Positions 1 through 11,300 of a stretch of 64,000 bases of DNA are shown here, piece by piece. Location of the stretch: assembly GCA_028023455.1 (NCBI GenBank), contig JAQFVV010000282.1:460713-524712 (forward strand). The letters are read 5' to 3'. The position numbers and the translations under genes are program-made. The stretch's first letter is position 1; each line of letters starts with the position of its first letter. The notes beneath the pieces are model-generated. The model ran no database searches and was not told where the DNA came from. It saw nothing but the letters and a program-made list of their open reading frames with translations. This DNA comes from Epiperipatus broadwayi (taxonomy: Eukaryota; Onychophora; Udeonychophora; Euonychophora; Peripatidae).

Positions 1-95
1 TTTGTAAATAGTCATTAAAAACCAGTCAACACTTAGACAAACCCAATATCAATAACAATCAACAATTTCAAACTGTTGTCAAGGCAATAATATCA
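1..95 (+). repeat. Dispersed repeat family D, partial copy
   Basis: The sequence running from a TTTGTAAATAGTCATT start to GTTGTCAAGGCAA is closely repeated at 6346-6440 and, inverted, at 6485-6575. Shorter relatives lie near 4185-4250 and 4490-4550. The copy is cut by the window edge, so its full length is unknown. No coding capacity is seen. Confidence 0.75.
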
Positions 96-779
96 GATGC
101 AATAATTCATATTAAGACAAACATTAGAATTAATTCTACAGTTTTTAATATGCTAATAAATAAAAAAACAACCATAACTAGTTTAATGCATGACTGCCTT
201 CTTAACAGTCTGCAGATAAAATACATATATGTGATCCAGTAAAAAATTAATTTCATCGTCGTTTTTCAAATTGATTTGTTTATAATCATTCCAAGTATTT
301 AACAGCTAACAAAAAATAAAACTCATTTTTGAATTCTCTTCTTGTTTACAAGCCATCTTTGACTTTTATATTCATACACTTCTACTAACCTAATAATGAC
401 ACATATTCATTGATTTTACTTCAGTCTCTTTTTCCATTTTTTTATGCCTTTCAAAGTTGTTTACAATATTGGTTGCAGTTTTAAACTTAAGTCTGTGTTT
501 ACAGCCCTAAATTAAACATAAATAATGCATAACTTTTTTTTAAGATTTTTTTCTCAAAACATGATTTATTAACATAATATTAATCTTTGGATTTACATGT
601 TATATGTAGTGATATACAAGATTCAAACTATGATTTACAATGCAGAACTTGATTTATCGAGTGAACAGAAAACCTTGAATTGTATATGCATATATCTTGC
701 CATTCATAGCTTCTCTCATAGTTTACTAAGTAACCCCTGACCTTAATGGCAACTAGATAGATCACAGCTACCAAGAATC
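96..779. other. AT-rich stretch without recognisable gene
   Basis: No ORF, repeat unit or RNA motif was recognised. Composition is AT-rich with short A and T runs, as in the rest of the window. Confidence 0.6.
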
Positions 780-789
780 ACATCATTTC

Positions 790-1040
790 CACCATCCAGA
801 AAACGCGAAAGTAAAAACCCGTACTAATCCCCGCAGCACCCATGTTCCAAATCCCCCCTTCTAAGGACTAGGAACCAGGCCTTGGGGTATTTCCAAAACT
901 CAGACTCTTTCATCCAATGCCCTTACTAATCCCCACAGCACCCAGATCCCCTCCAAAACCCAAGCTTGTGAGACCTTCCAAGCACCACACCCTGCCATCC
1001 AGATGGCAGAGATGAGTGACACAGCAGCTCTGATCTGAAG
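790..1040. repeat. C-rich segment with two diverged direct repeats
   Basis: This is a local island of much higher C content. The phrase ACTAATCCCCRCAGCACCCA occurs at 823 and again at 925, a spacing of about 102 bp, suggesting an old tandem duplication. No ORF or CpG-island-like gene start is apparent. Confidence 0.5.
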
Positions 1041-1279
1041 TTTAAACAATAGCACTAATCAAAAATGTAAAAGTTTTTTTAACGATAATGTCATAGTACT
1101 AAAATTACTAAATACTTATACTATACGTATATAATTTATAATATATTTACATATATGAGAGTGAACAATATGAGTATACAATAATTATCTTGTCATTTAC
1201 AGCTTCTGTACATTACACTAGACAACCAGCGAGACACATGTTTATAAAACTCATTTAATATAAGAAATAGAATGCAATA

Positions 1280-1787
1280 TGATATTAATATCATCTATAT
1301 TATTTATTACTTTTTACAATGCTTTTTTACAATCCACTATTGACAGTAAAGAAGTATGGAGAGATGCATGTTGGGAGTAACAAGAAGAGATCGAAAACGC
1401 AATACATGGGTAAGAGAACAAACAGGAGTGGGGCTGGACATATTGCTAGAAAAGATGATAATAGATGAACAATTGAAATCTTAAGCTGAATACCAAGAGA
1501 TTGTAAAAGACCCAGAAAGAGACCGCACGTGAGATAGATGAAATAAGAAAGTTGCAGGGGTGATGTGGAGAAGAGAAGCTAGAGATCGGAGAAGATGGAT
1601 TGAACTTGGAGAGATCTTCATCCTGAAGTGGATTGATAATGGTTATTGATGATGATGATTGACAGTATTGATTGCCCCAGCAATTTTCTTCAGACTCATA
1701 TATATATACAATCGAGAGTGTCAATAGTGGAATTGTAAAAAAAGCATTGTAAAAAATAATAAAGAATATAGATGATATTAATATTGT
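1280..1787. repeat. Inverted repeat bracketing a LINE tail
   Basis: Arms at about 1280-1350 and 1712-1787 are inverted copies of each other with a few indels. They share the motif ATAGATGATATTAATAT and a TTTTTTACAAT block. The space between them is the LINE 3' fragment at 1352-1650. This may be the trace of a foldback insertion or of an inverted duplication around a LINE insertion. Confidence 0.6.
1352..1650 (+). pseudogene. RTE-like LINE reverse transcriptase C-terminal fragment, decayed
   Basis: The + strand encodes a degraded copy of the protein tail seen better at 3168-3716. It begins MERCMLGVTRRDRKRN, then has internal deletions and stops but still shows blocks matching KRPRKRPH, the VMWRREAR region and the final leucine-tryptophan block. 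It ends in a short (GAT)n run near 1646-1660, typical of RTE-clade LINEs. Only the 3' end is present, as expected of 5'-truncated LINE insertion. Confidence 0.7.
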
Positions 1788-1799
1788 ATAGATTTGGCA

Positions 1800-2935
1800 A
1801 TGCAATAAGAAAGATAAGGTTAAATAGAATACAAATTATTGTCTTTAAAGCAAAACTGGAATATTTAACATCATATAGTTGGCTTTAATTTTAATCAAAT
1901 AATTATTTCAAAAACTTTTATGCTTTCGTAAATATTTTAAATATCGTAATAAACAGTAATCGACTGAAGAAAATATCGGCATGTGATTAAGAAGTGGCAA
2001 CAACCTTGATGAACTTATACGAGCACGTCTAAATGAATGAATTGTACGTCATCAAGTTCGTGCTTTTTAATTGATGAGAGTTTTAAATCCGAATAGTGTA
2101 ATATTTTTTTTTAAAAAAACGGAGGGAAGAAAAATATTGACAAAGGACCACCTGTAATGATTACTCATTTCTTTAATGCTTGATTGCAGTATTATCTGTC
2201 CAGAGATTTATGAAAGTCATCAAACTGTATTTTAGTAGAAATTATATATATATAGTATAAAAAAAATAGAAAACCATTACTATAAAAACCTAGTTTTACT
2301 TCGCCATTATGATCAGTTTTAATCTTAGTTTAGTTTTCTGTAGAGTATTTAGCTGAACATATTGTTTGAATTATTGACTTGTTCTTTAATCCTAGACATG
2401 TTGATATAAATTATAAATAAGCTCTGATCTTCTTCTGACTACAAATGTGATATCGCTAAAACTCATATTGATTTTTCACATATTGTAAGGGTGAATGGTT
2501 CCTAGTTATTAAAAATCTACGGCTAACATATTGTTTCTTTTTTTTTTTAAATCAGAAATGTTTCTTTATAAAAGTAAGTAAAGTTTAATTAATATCTTTA
2601 TTTTATTGAGAAATCTTTAAGCATTGCATCTTTTGTTTTGCCATCGTTATTTATCAAGCATCCAAATTTTCGTCTAATCTTATTTCATAAAAAGATTATA
2701 CATTTGTGTGTGTGTAAATAAAGAGAATAAAACAACAATTAAATAGAAGGGCGTAGGCCTCACTAACTTAACTTTCTAAAAATGCCCAACAAAGAAGAAA
2801 TCATTTTAAACCAAGCTTTTCAAAATAATAACTTAGTTCTCAGATTAATTGCTCATTTTAAATAAAAAATATTTTAAATTTAATTAACTTTTAAATCAAT
2901 TAGCTTGCCTTTTTTTTAAATTCTGTATTGCAAAT
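1800..2935. other. AT-rich stretch without recognisable gene
   Basis: Only short unsupported ORFs and homopolymer runs are seen. No match to the repeat families described elsewhere in the window was noticed. Confidence 0.55.
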
Positions 2936-3156
2936 TTAATTAACCATTACAAATTATATATCGGAAAATTATATAAAGTTTATTTAATAAAAAACATATC
3001 TTGATTTCTTTATCTTTTATAAATATACCACATAACAATAACTTAGAGGCAAATTTGTTAAAATATATAATAACTCTAATTTTTAATATATAATTAACAA
3101 ATAGATCATTTCCAAGAATAATATAATTTGTCAATGCAGCCACTATAGGACCAAAG

Positions 3157-3716
3157 CATCATCATCATCAACCATTATCAATCCACTGCAGGATGAAGGT
3201 CTCTCCAAGTTTAATCCATCTTCTCCGATTTTTAGCTTCTCTTCTCCACATCACCCCTGCACACTTTCTTATTTCATCCATCCATTTCACATGTGGTCTC
3301 TTTCTGGGTCTTTTACAATTTCTTGGAATCCAGTTTAAAATTTCAATTGTCCATCTATTATCATCTCTTTTAGCAATATGTCCAGCCCAACTCCACTTCA
3401 ATCTTTTAATTTTTTCAATGAGGTCAGTAACACCTGTTTGTTCTCTTACCCATACATTGCGTTTTCGATCTCGTCTTGTTACTCCTAACATACATCTCTC
3501 CATACTTCTTTGAATGGTCTAAAGTCTCTGTATTGCTCTTCTATTAAGTGTCCAAGTCTCAGATCCATAAGTAAGAACTGGTAAAACACATTTGTTAAAA
3601 ACCTTTCTTTTCAAACACATAGGCATATTTCCTTTTAGTATCAAGTTATTTCTACCAAAAGCACTCCAACCAAGTTTAATTCTATGATTAATTTCCTTCA
3701 GTGCTTAACGCTATAC
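3157..3716 (-). pseudogene. RTE-like LINE reverse transcriptase C-terminal fragment
   Basis: On the minus strand one frame runs from about 3716 to a stop at 3168. It starts with an EINHRIKLGWSAFGRN block, then CVLPVLTYGSETWTLN and QRSMERCMLGVTRRDR. The end has KWSWAGHIAKRDDNRW, KRPRKRPHVKW and a C-terminal LGETFILQW. This order is characteristic of the C-terminal part of endonuclease/reverse-transcriptase proteins of RTE-type LINEs. One in-frame stop lies at 3519-3521, so the copy is dead. The (GAT)n-like tail beside it at 3157-3167 supports the RTE clade. The RT catalytic motifs and N-terminal endonuclease are absent (5' truncation). Clade assignment rests on recalled family features, not a search. 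Confidence 0.82.
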
Positions 3717-3935
3717 TGAAATAAATATCAAATATTAAATCATCCTACATGGTTACGAAATACAGACTGTAATATATTTGTATATATTTATTTCTCAGAG
3801 AACGGTATTGAATTTCCTAACCATATGAAGGTGATTTAATATTATATATATATAATACATAGTTTCAGTAGAATTTGAAACTTATAATTGAATATTTGTT
3901 AGATGCTTTCAGAACAAATTATATATATATATATA

Positions 3936-4038
3936 TTCTCATGTGTCATAGCATCAGCCGGGAAGCAAACCCGCTAACCCGGGACAGCTGCTTGTAAAGC
4001 AGCTGTCACTGACCTCTCGACCACCAATACTTGACGAA
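3936..4038 (-). repeat. tRNA-like SINE head, copy 1
   Basis: Read on the minus strand, the block has an A-box-like TGGTCGAGAGG, a hairpin AGCTGCTTTACAAGCAGCT resembling an anticodon arm, and a CCCGGG/CCCGG arm with a diverged B box. Two further copies lie at 21286-21382 and 54642-54738, so it is a dispersed repeat rather than a single tRNA gene. All three copies share a flanking CATGTGTCA or TGACACATG on the same side. Confidence 0.65.
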
Positions 4039-4184
4039 CAAATTATATTTTAACTATTAAATGAGATTTATTTAAACTTCTTTGAATTAATTTCACTCTC
4101 TTTATTCAAGTATCAAACTTTAATGATTATACAAACATATTAGACTGTAGATAAATGTGGGTATTCATCTTTATTGTAAAAAAG

Positions 4185-4550
4185 TGGTTGCCTTGACAAC
4201 TGCTTGAGATTATTCATTGTTAATGATATTGTTTAAGTGCTGACTGCTTTCTTGTATTTACATTTGAAAATCTATTTAGCCTTGAGCATTATTAGTTTCA
4301 TTATCTAAATAATACATAGTTTCAGAGAAATTTGAAAGTTATAATTGACTATTTCTAGTCTGCTTGTTAAATGAGATTTGTTTAAATTTTGTTGAATTAA
4401 TAATCTCACTCTCTTTAGTCAAATTGAAATCTCTAGTGTCTATATAAAGGACCATAAATAAAGATGGATATCTATCTTTTTTGTGTGAAAAACAGGTTGC
4501 CTTGACAACAGATTGAGATTGGTAATTGTTATTGATATGTTAGAATAAAT
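4185..4550 (-). repeat. Two diverged family D fragments
   Basis: GTTGCCTTGACAAC starts near 4187 and 4496, each followed by a relative of the family D sequence at 1-95. The two fragments are in direct orientation about 310 bp apart and are separated by similar AATACATAGTTTCAG-bearing sequence, so this may be a diverged tandem duplication. No gene is seen. Confidence 0.5.
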
Positions 4551-4754
4551 ATTTTCATGAATTTATTTTAATGTAAACAAACTGTAGTATGTTATTTATA
4601 TATTGGACTATTTCCATCATTTATGAGTATTGAATGTCTTTAGAACAATTTAAGCTACTAAAATATTCCAAATACATTTAATTGTTTGTAATAGCACACA
4701 AGTTAGTAAATGCACAACATTTTTCACAGTATTATTCTCCCCTCTTCTTCAGGT

Positions 4755-4866
4755 GTTACTGGCCTGACCAGTGACAGTACTAGCATGGGAATCAAACATG
4801 GACCCTTAGATTCTTGAGTATTGAATTTTAAGATAACACTCTAACCAACTGAGCAGCAATGTTGCC
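4755..4866 (-). repeat. tRNA-derived sequence with A and B boxes
   Basis: On the minus strand TGCTCAGTTGGTTAGAG is a good A box/D arm and GTTTGATTCCC a good B box. They are about 60 bases apart, longer than in most tRNAs, with an extended middle region. The acceptor ends do not pair well by eye, so this is more likely a tRNA pseudogene or SINE head than a working tRNA gene. Confidence 0.5.
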
Positions 4867-5389
4867 ACAAAACTATCAATTACTATTGACATTTCCAAGA
4901 CTTACTTTACTCTACTACCCAATAATAGTTTTTTCTTGTCTTAAATTTAATTAAAAACAAAATGAGGGTAGAATAAATAGACATATTAAAGAAAAATAAA
5001 TCACAATAACTATATTGTATAGAGCATGTATTGATGTGTGAAATGTATCAGTATATAAAAACTTTGGTAGATATTGACTAAATGTAAATGTGCATTCTAT
5101 TATAAGTGGCTATGCTTTGCTGTCAAATGTCTTAGAACTTATAGAAAATAGAGATACAAGAGAGAAATAAATCAGCAAACAATTCTACTATATCCATAGC
5201 TCTTTCCAAATAATTCCACAAGATGTCATGCTGAAACAGTTAAATGACAAAAGATCCATAAACAATGATGCTCAGTGTACTTATTAACTTCAGGTGCCCT
5301 CTAGCTTTATATATTGGAGTGAATAATATATCATCATCCAATTGCACATTTCTAAAAAGGCATTTGAGATAATTCAATGAAGATGATGG

Positions 5390-5745
5390 CTTAGTAAACA
5401 GGCAAAAACTCTCCATATAGTAGTGCCACCTTGTGCTAACCAGAGTAATCAATGGATGCCAGAAGACTTGTGCATAAAATCCCTATCTAGTGCCTACTAA
5501 TCCAATATCCCCAGACTAGTTTCTGGCTTGTGGCCATCATCAGAGAGGAGCCTTGGAAAATAGCCAGAAACTAGTCTGGGAATATTGGATGAGTAGGCAC
5601 TAGATAGGGATTTTATGCACAAGCCTTCTGGCATCCATTGATTACTCTGGTTAGCACAAGGTGGCACTACTATATGGAGAGTTTTTGCCTGTTTACTAAC
5701 AATTATGTGCTAGTATGAGATATGATCATGTGATGTTTAGTGGTT
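5390..5745. mobile_element. Family B foldback element, copy 1
   Basis: The arms at about 5398-5550 and 5560-5697 are inverted copies. They share the phrases AACTCTCCATAYAGTAGTGC, GGATGCCAGAAG and CATAAAATCCCTATCTAGTG. The outer right side also carries GATCATGTGATGTTTA, the mirror of the left end of other copies. Family B recurs at 23.8, 24.2, 26.0, 28.2, 29.2, 46.3 and 46.9 kb. It has no protein-coding region and carries a hammerhead motif. Confidence 0.8.
5500..5556 (-). ncRNA. Hammerhead ribozyme motif, family B, core intact
   Basis: Minus strand, in order: ATCCAA and TCCTCT as stem I 5' strand, CTGATGA, stem II TGGC-CACAA-GCCA, GAAA, palindromic ACTAGT as stem III, cleavage triplet GUC, then TGGGGA and TTGG as stem I 3' strand. 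All conserved core bases of a type I hammerhead are present. The first stem I pair is U-U, so activity may be reduced. Pairing was checked by eye only. Confidence 0.65.
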
Positions 5746-5941
5746 TAAGATGATGGCTTCAAATCATTGAATGATAATATTATATGAGTTCCATCTATAA
5801 CCTTGATTAAAAGGCAACAACCACTTCAGTATCTACCCAATGATGTTTATGATATTATACATCATAGTGCTATCTTTATCACCTATGGTAGCTAATTACC
5901 ATATGCTAAATATAAAAATTAATATCTGATTATTGATTATT

Positions 5942-6208
5942 GATAGAAAATCTATTCCTGGTATAGTTAATAAGATTCCTTGTCATTGACATAAAATTTA
6001 TATAGGTAAAAGTAAATTAAGTCTTAATGAAACAGTCAAAATTCCTAAGAATAACATCAAAAAAGATATTATACATCACCTTAGTATATTCATGAACTGA
6101 GGTCATAAAATATTATTTACAATGCAGAGACTTTTGTTAAAAAAAAATGAATTAGAAAGAGGAATTAAAGAAATTCTGATAATAAATCTTCTTGAATCTG
6201 AGTCATGA
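5942..6208 (+). pseudogene. Penelope-like GIY-YIG endonuclease remnant
   Basis: One frame of 89 codons, broken by two internal stops, reads DRKSIPGIVNKIPC, stop, HKIYIGKSKLSLNE, later stop, GHKILF, then KKNELERGIKEILII. This aligns block by block with the PLE tail at 15884-16357: PGIVYFIPC, KIYIGQSSFSLNE, GHTINF, RNEIKRRIKES. It therefore retains the GIY and YIG motifs of a PLE C-terminal endonuclease. The catalytic arginine position is replaced by threonine (NET for NER). It is dead, and lies just upstream of a family D foldback. Confidence 0.8.
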
Positions 6209-6345
6209 ATCTATCTCATGAAGACATTCTCTTATGTTAAAGGTGGTTAGTTTTTGGAGTATATAATGAGGTCATTTTGTTTTGTATATATATATATGTG
6301 TGTGTGTGTATATATGAATGTAATAATGCTCAAGGGATAAATGGA

Positions 6346-6578
6346 TTTGTAAATAATCATTAAAAACTAGTCAACACTTAGACAATCCTAATATCAATAA
6401 CAATCAACAATTTCAAACTGTTGTCAAGGCAACTTTCTTTTAACAATAATTTCAATCTCTGTGATGGGATTCAATTTATTGTTACAAGGAGATTTGCCTT
6501 GACAACAGTTTGAAATTGTTGATTGTTATTGATATTGGGTTATCTAAGTATTAACTGGTTTTTAAGGATATATATGTA
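6346..6578. repeat. Family D foldback copy
   Basis: The left arm (about 6346-6440) matches 1-95. The right arm (about 6488-6575) is its inverted copy, carrying TTGCCTTGACAACAG and TGAAATTGTTGATTGTTATT. About 50 bp separate the arms. A GT/AT microsatellite at 6285-6320 lies just upstream. Confidence 0.75.
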
Positions 6579-6892
6579 TGTTTTTTTTATATTTAGTTGA
6601 ATTTCATTTCAGATTGTTGATTTGTTAATAGACAAAACCATAGTTGTACGAAAATTTTAATAAAATTTGTTTTCTGACTAGTATTTTAATGTTATATGAT
6701 TTTCCATTACATAAGCTAGTAAATACAGAATTATAAAGCCAGATGTGAATAGCAGCATGACCAAATCTTCAAATGTTATTTGTAATAAAGTGTCAGTCTT
6801 TCTTTTGTCAAATTATTTATATATATTGATAAAAATAAAGATTGATTACAATTTGTAACAGTAAGAATTTGAAATAGTTGGCATCTTGTTTA

Positions 6893-7310
6893 AGGTACTT
6901 GTATATGTATTAAATGGATTATGTCCTGTACATGAGGGGTCAGATTGACCTTAGGTCAGCATGGGTATGACAAGAATATCGGCCTCAGGATGGCCTTTGA
7001 TTATTCCATCATCAGATTTTCAATTGGATGGATGGTTGAAGAGTTGGAGTGTGGAGTAGATTGAAGCCTGTCCATTAAAGTATGAGGTTTGGCTATCTTA
7101 ATATACATCTGAACACTTATAGCATATATGTGTGGAGATGGTAATCTGGACCAACTGACGATTGCTGGTTTAGCATGAAATACGTATATTGGTGATTATT
7201 TATCTTTTCAACATATATGTGTTCAAGTGTATCAGAGTTATGAGATAGTGTGGAGAGTGGTGGGTCATGTGAAAGTCTGTGCTCATATACCCTATATATT
7301 ATATCATTTA
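6893..7310 (+). mobile_element. Family A hammerhead-bearing repeat, nearly full copy
   Basis: This contains, in order, TTGTATATGTATTAAATGG, a TGACCTTAGGTCA palindrome, GGAGTGTGGAGTAGATTGAAG, the hammerhead at 7142-7197, and the tail ending in GTGCTCATATACCC. The same order is found in the other family A copies. It has no ORF. The layout and the association with PLE tails suggest a PLE terminal repeat or a small non-autonomous relative. Confidence 0.8.
7142..7197 (+). ncRNA. Hammerhead ribozyme motif, family A, core intact
   Basis: Stem I ACCAA pairs with TTGGT after the cleavage site, with an outer TAAT/ATTA helix beyond an internal loop. The core has CTGACGA and GAAA, with stem II TGCT-GGTTT-AGCA between them. 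Stem III is the palindrome ATACGTAT, followed by A at the cleavage site. The 10.1-11.1 pair is U-U rather than G-C, a possible weakness. Confidence 0.7.
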
Positions 7311-7319
7311 TTTAAATAA

Positions 7320-7930
7320 CAGTCGTATTTTCAAATTACATATTTAACTTTTAAATTATAATGTATATTCCCATTTAGTTGATATAATCTTAAGTTATAT
7401 TTGCTGTATGAAATGTTGGGTTCGAATCTTAACACAAATGATATTTCAATGTATTTTTTGATAAAAATTACTTTATGTGAGAATTTATTTGTACATTTTC
7501 TGTATTATTTCAGTTGACAATATATAAATATAATCACATAAAATATTAATTAAAAATTAACATAAACAATGTTTTATTATATATAGTGTATGTATATACT
7601 ATATGTATTTTCATGTATACTTCTAAGAGACAAATAACTATTTTGGAAAATATCTAATTTAATAAAAATAAACATTGATTTCAATTTATTGTAATTTTAG
7701 ATAAGCAAAACAATAATTTTGAAAAACTTTATTACAATATATATGTATATAAAATTCATATTATATTTTCATAATCTAATAAAATTATTTGCATTAAATG
7801 GCAATTTCTTTGTTTGTCTTGCTTAGGTGCAATAAATTGAAATTAATGGTTATTTTTATTAAATCAGATATTTTATTAAAATAGATATATAACTGTTCTT
7901 TACAAATGTCCTTATATATATATTGTAAAC
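7320..7930. other. AT-rich stretch without recognisable gene
   Basis: Very AT-rich DNA with no supported ORF or known repeat unit. Confidence 0.55.
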
Positions 7931-7944
7931 TGTTAAATGAATGC

Positions 7945-8380
7945 GATAGGGGGGGTAGGTTGTGACGAAATGAAAATATGAAGAGATGAGATGAAGGGAG
8001 AGAGAAATGGATGATGACATGAGAAGATGGAAAAGATAAAATAAAAGAAGTTGATGATGATAATGTAAGAAGAGGATGATGATAATGTAAGAAGAGATGA
8101 AAGATGATGATGAAAGAGATGAAATGAGATGAAAGATGGAATGAGATGAAAGATAAACTATTAGAGATATAAGAAAAGAAAGAGCTGGAGATGAAATGAT
8201 GAAATGGTGATAGGATGAAGATGAAGATGGAAAAGGTGAAATGAAGGAGATGACAAGGAAGATGAACAAATAAGAGACAAAAATGTTGGAATGAAGAAGT
8301 TGGAGAAGATGAAATGAAAGAATAAAATGATGAAGATAATGATAAGGTGAAGAAGATAAAAATGAAGATGGAAAAAACTA
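7945..8380 (+). repeat. Purine-rich GAT/GAA simple-sequence tract
   Basis: The + strand is almost wholly purine plus T over more than 400 bases. It is dominated by GATGA, GAAGA and AGATGAAA units, including a local direct repeat of GATGATGATAATGTAAGAAG. The apparent serine-rich minus-strand ORF here follows from this composition. Confidence 0.75.
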
Positions 8381-8399
8381 TCCTAAACTATTCTATTAG

Positions 8400-11300
8400 A
8401 GACTCCTAATGACTTGGCTCAGTGGGGTTACAATAAAAATCAAGGATGAATGATGACCTAGAGATATACAATCGAACAGAGACCACATCTAATACCAATG
8501 CAAATAACTATCATGGCATATTAATAATTTACCATAAATAATATAAAAGTCAATTTAAATCATCATTTAATAGTTATTAGAATAAGCCTACTATCAGATC
8601 ATACACTTTGAATAAAACATATGATACTTTGTTGAAAGTACTATCTCACTGAATTATATTAATAATAACCACAAGAGTAATCAATCTCAGGGGTTTTAAA
8701 CTAAACTCTTGTGAAGGATAAAAGTTAAAGTTGTCTAATAAATGATTGCTTGGATGAATAAACAAGTGAGTGATATCTTGGCCGATCATAATAGTTCAAA
8801 CATAGCATAATAAAAAAAATGTATATCAATTTAAAGATTTGATTAGTTAATCTAAATTTAAACTAATTATGGCCTATTACCCAAGACATCACTCGAGCTG
8901 GAAAAAGAACAAGGATACTTTTTATGCCTTTCCACATACTCACAGACAACCTACTAATGAAATTAAATGCAGACGGAATTTAAATTTTAAACCATACAAG
9001 ATAATGTAAAAAAATGTGCAGCTTTAAAGAAGGTAAATACTCTTCTGAATCACTAATATTCTTCATTTCGCCTTGTATAATCTTCAGTCTAAGAAGATAT
9101 AATAATAACTTGAAAATCCATTTTAAAATAAACATTCTATTAAGTATCTGAAATTATGTGATTATCTGTTACTGTGATTCAATCTGAGAATCACAAAGAT
9201 TAGCGTGGCTTTATATAAATAAACCAGTATAAAATATATTTTGTATACTTTATGTATATTTTTGTGAACCTTTGGAACTCGAGACAATATCATATAAAAA
9301 AAGAAAAACAGAAACTAAACTTTTTAAATAATAATAAATTTGGTTTATTAATAACAATAAATAATAAATATTTACAAAAAAAAATTACAACAAACATTGC
9401 CAAGATGGCGCTGTTATCTTTTAAACATTTTGACTAACAGTCTTTATTTTGACTTAACAGAAATTGTAACATTTTATTTGATTAAAGCTACTGATTACTC
9501 CTCTTTAACTCTTTTTTAACTGTTGATTTTAATAAAAATAAATAAATAATTACAAGTGCAAACAGAGGCCATTTGATATTTAATTCTATCCAAATAATCT
9601 CCCTACAATATTAAGGATTCTAAATCTCTTTACTTTATTTATAATGGTATGAGCTTAATAAACATAACCTTAAGTTTAATTGACACATTTCATAATACCG
9701 TGGTGTCATTTGACAACCAGAACAATACACTAACAGGTTTATATTGTATACCATGAGCTAAGCAAAAGCTACACTGGGACTAGCATATACAGCATATATT
9801 TTAAAATTAACATTGATTACACTGACACTATTAAGATTATAGCTAGTGATGCACTTAAGTAAATCTAAGCTAACTTTAAATTAAATTAGATGCATGGGCC
9901 ACTCATCAGAGGTCATTTATACACATATTTTCAAACGTTCTGTCCACATAAAAATAATTAAACCAAATGTTGTAAAATTGGAATTTAAAAGACTTAACAA
10001 TTCCAGTGGCGAACACTCTGGATGATCATATTAAACTTAGTATGTGTGAATTGCCACTTATAACCATATGCATAATCTACATACTTAAAAATAAATATAA
10101 ATTATTGTTGGTTGGTTTGTGGATGATAAAACTATCATAACAGCACAATTCAGACATTGATATACCTTTAAGCATTAAAAATAGCTAAATACAACCTGAA
10201 GAAACAAAGTTCCTCAAACATATCTTGTCATTACAAAACAAATGCAACACCACCTACTGTGGTGGAACTAGCATTAATACATCAAGAATGATAGGCCAAA
10301 ATAAATACATATATGCTCCACAAAGCTGAACAACTTCCTAAGAATGTGGTGGCTTCCAAAAATACCTATCTTTGAGGCAGAGAAAAGGATGCCTAGACCC
10401 TATCTCAGAGCATCAGGAAGAGGAAAGATGCACCAGGAAAATATGATCCTCTCAATGGGATCTAACACTTTCAAATCATATGATTACAATCACTAAAATA
10501 CAATATCTAATATATAATAATTCTCACTGGGCATGAGCACTATCACCCCTTGTGGAACAGCAATAAAATAAGGATGGAGGACCTTATCTACACCATCAGG
10601 CATACTAATATTAATAACCAAAGCCTTGCTCTATGAGGCTAACAAATACTTAACTAATAACAAGATATAAACATCACTTTAACTGACTAAGTCATCAACA
10701 AGAATTTTAAAATACAATGCATATAATCAATGTCAAAACCAACAATGCAAACCATGTCAAACGACTATATAAGAATTACTTAAAAATTAAATGCATATAG
10801 AATTCTAGGCAAAGGTACAATGCACACATAATAAAATATTAAATATTAAAATATAGTGGCTAGTGGACATTTAAAAGACTGCAAATTAAGTGTGAGAAAT
10901 TTAATTCCCAATGCGTACATAAAAATATTTGCAGTTAATTATTAAGGTAGCATTTGTAAAACAATTGAATGAAAAATCCTTTGATAAACCTCTTTGGCTG
11001 ATTTAGATAAAACCGAGTGAAATACCATACATTTAAATTAGCTAAGAATGAGATATTAAAATCTCCAGGGATACAAATTGTTAAATATACATTAACTTGT
11101 GAAACATTTATCAAATATAATAATACTAATATTACCTGAGAATGGTAGAATGTCTACTCATTCTAATAAACCCATTAAGACTAAATTATAAAATTAAATT
11201 ACCTGGCATACTTATACCCAACAGTATTGCACATATTTATAAAGTAAATATTGCATAAATATTTTTCCAGTTTTTTTTTTAAATCAATAAAACAAACAAA

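Noticed and set aside
1446-1805. 119-codon minus-strand ORF
   Set aside because: It is antisense to the LINE tail and its inverted-repeat flank; composition is explained by those features.
3193-3513. 106-codon plus-strand ORF
   Set aside because: Shadow of the LINE reverse transcriptase frame on the other strand, which has clear family motifs.
7859-8269. 136-codon serine-rich minus-strand ORF
   Set aside because: Produced by the purine-rich simple tract; no domain.
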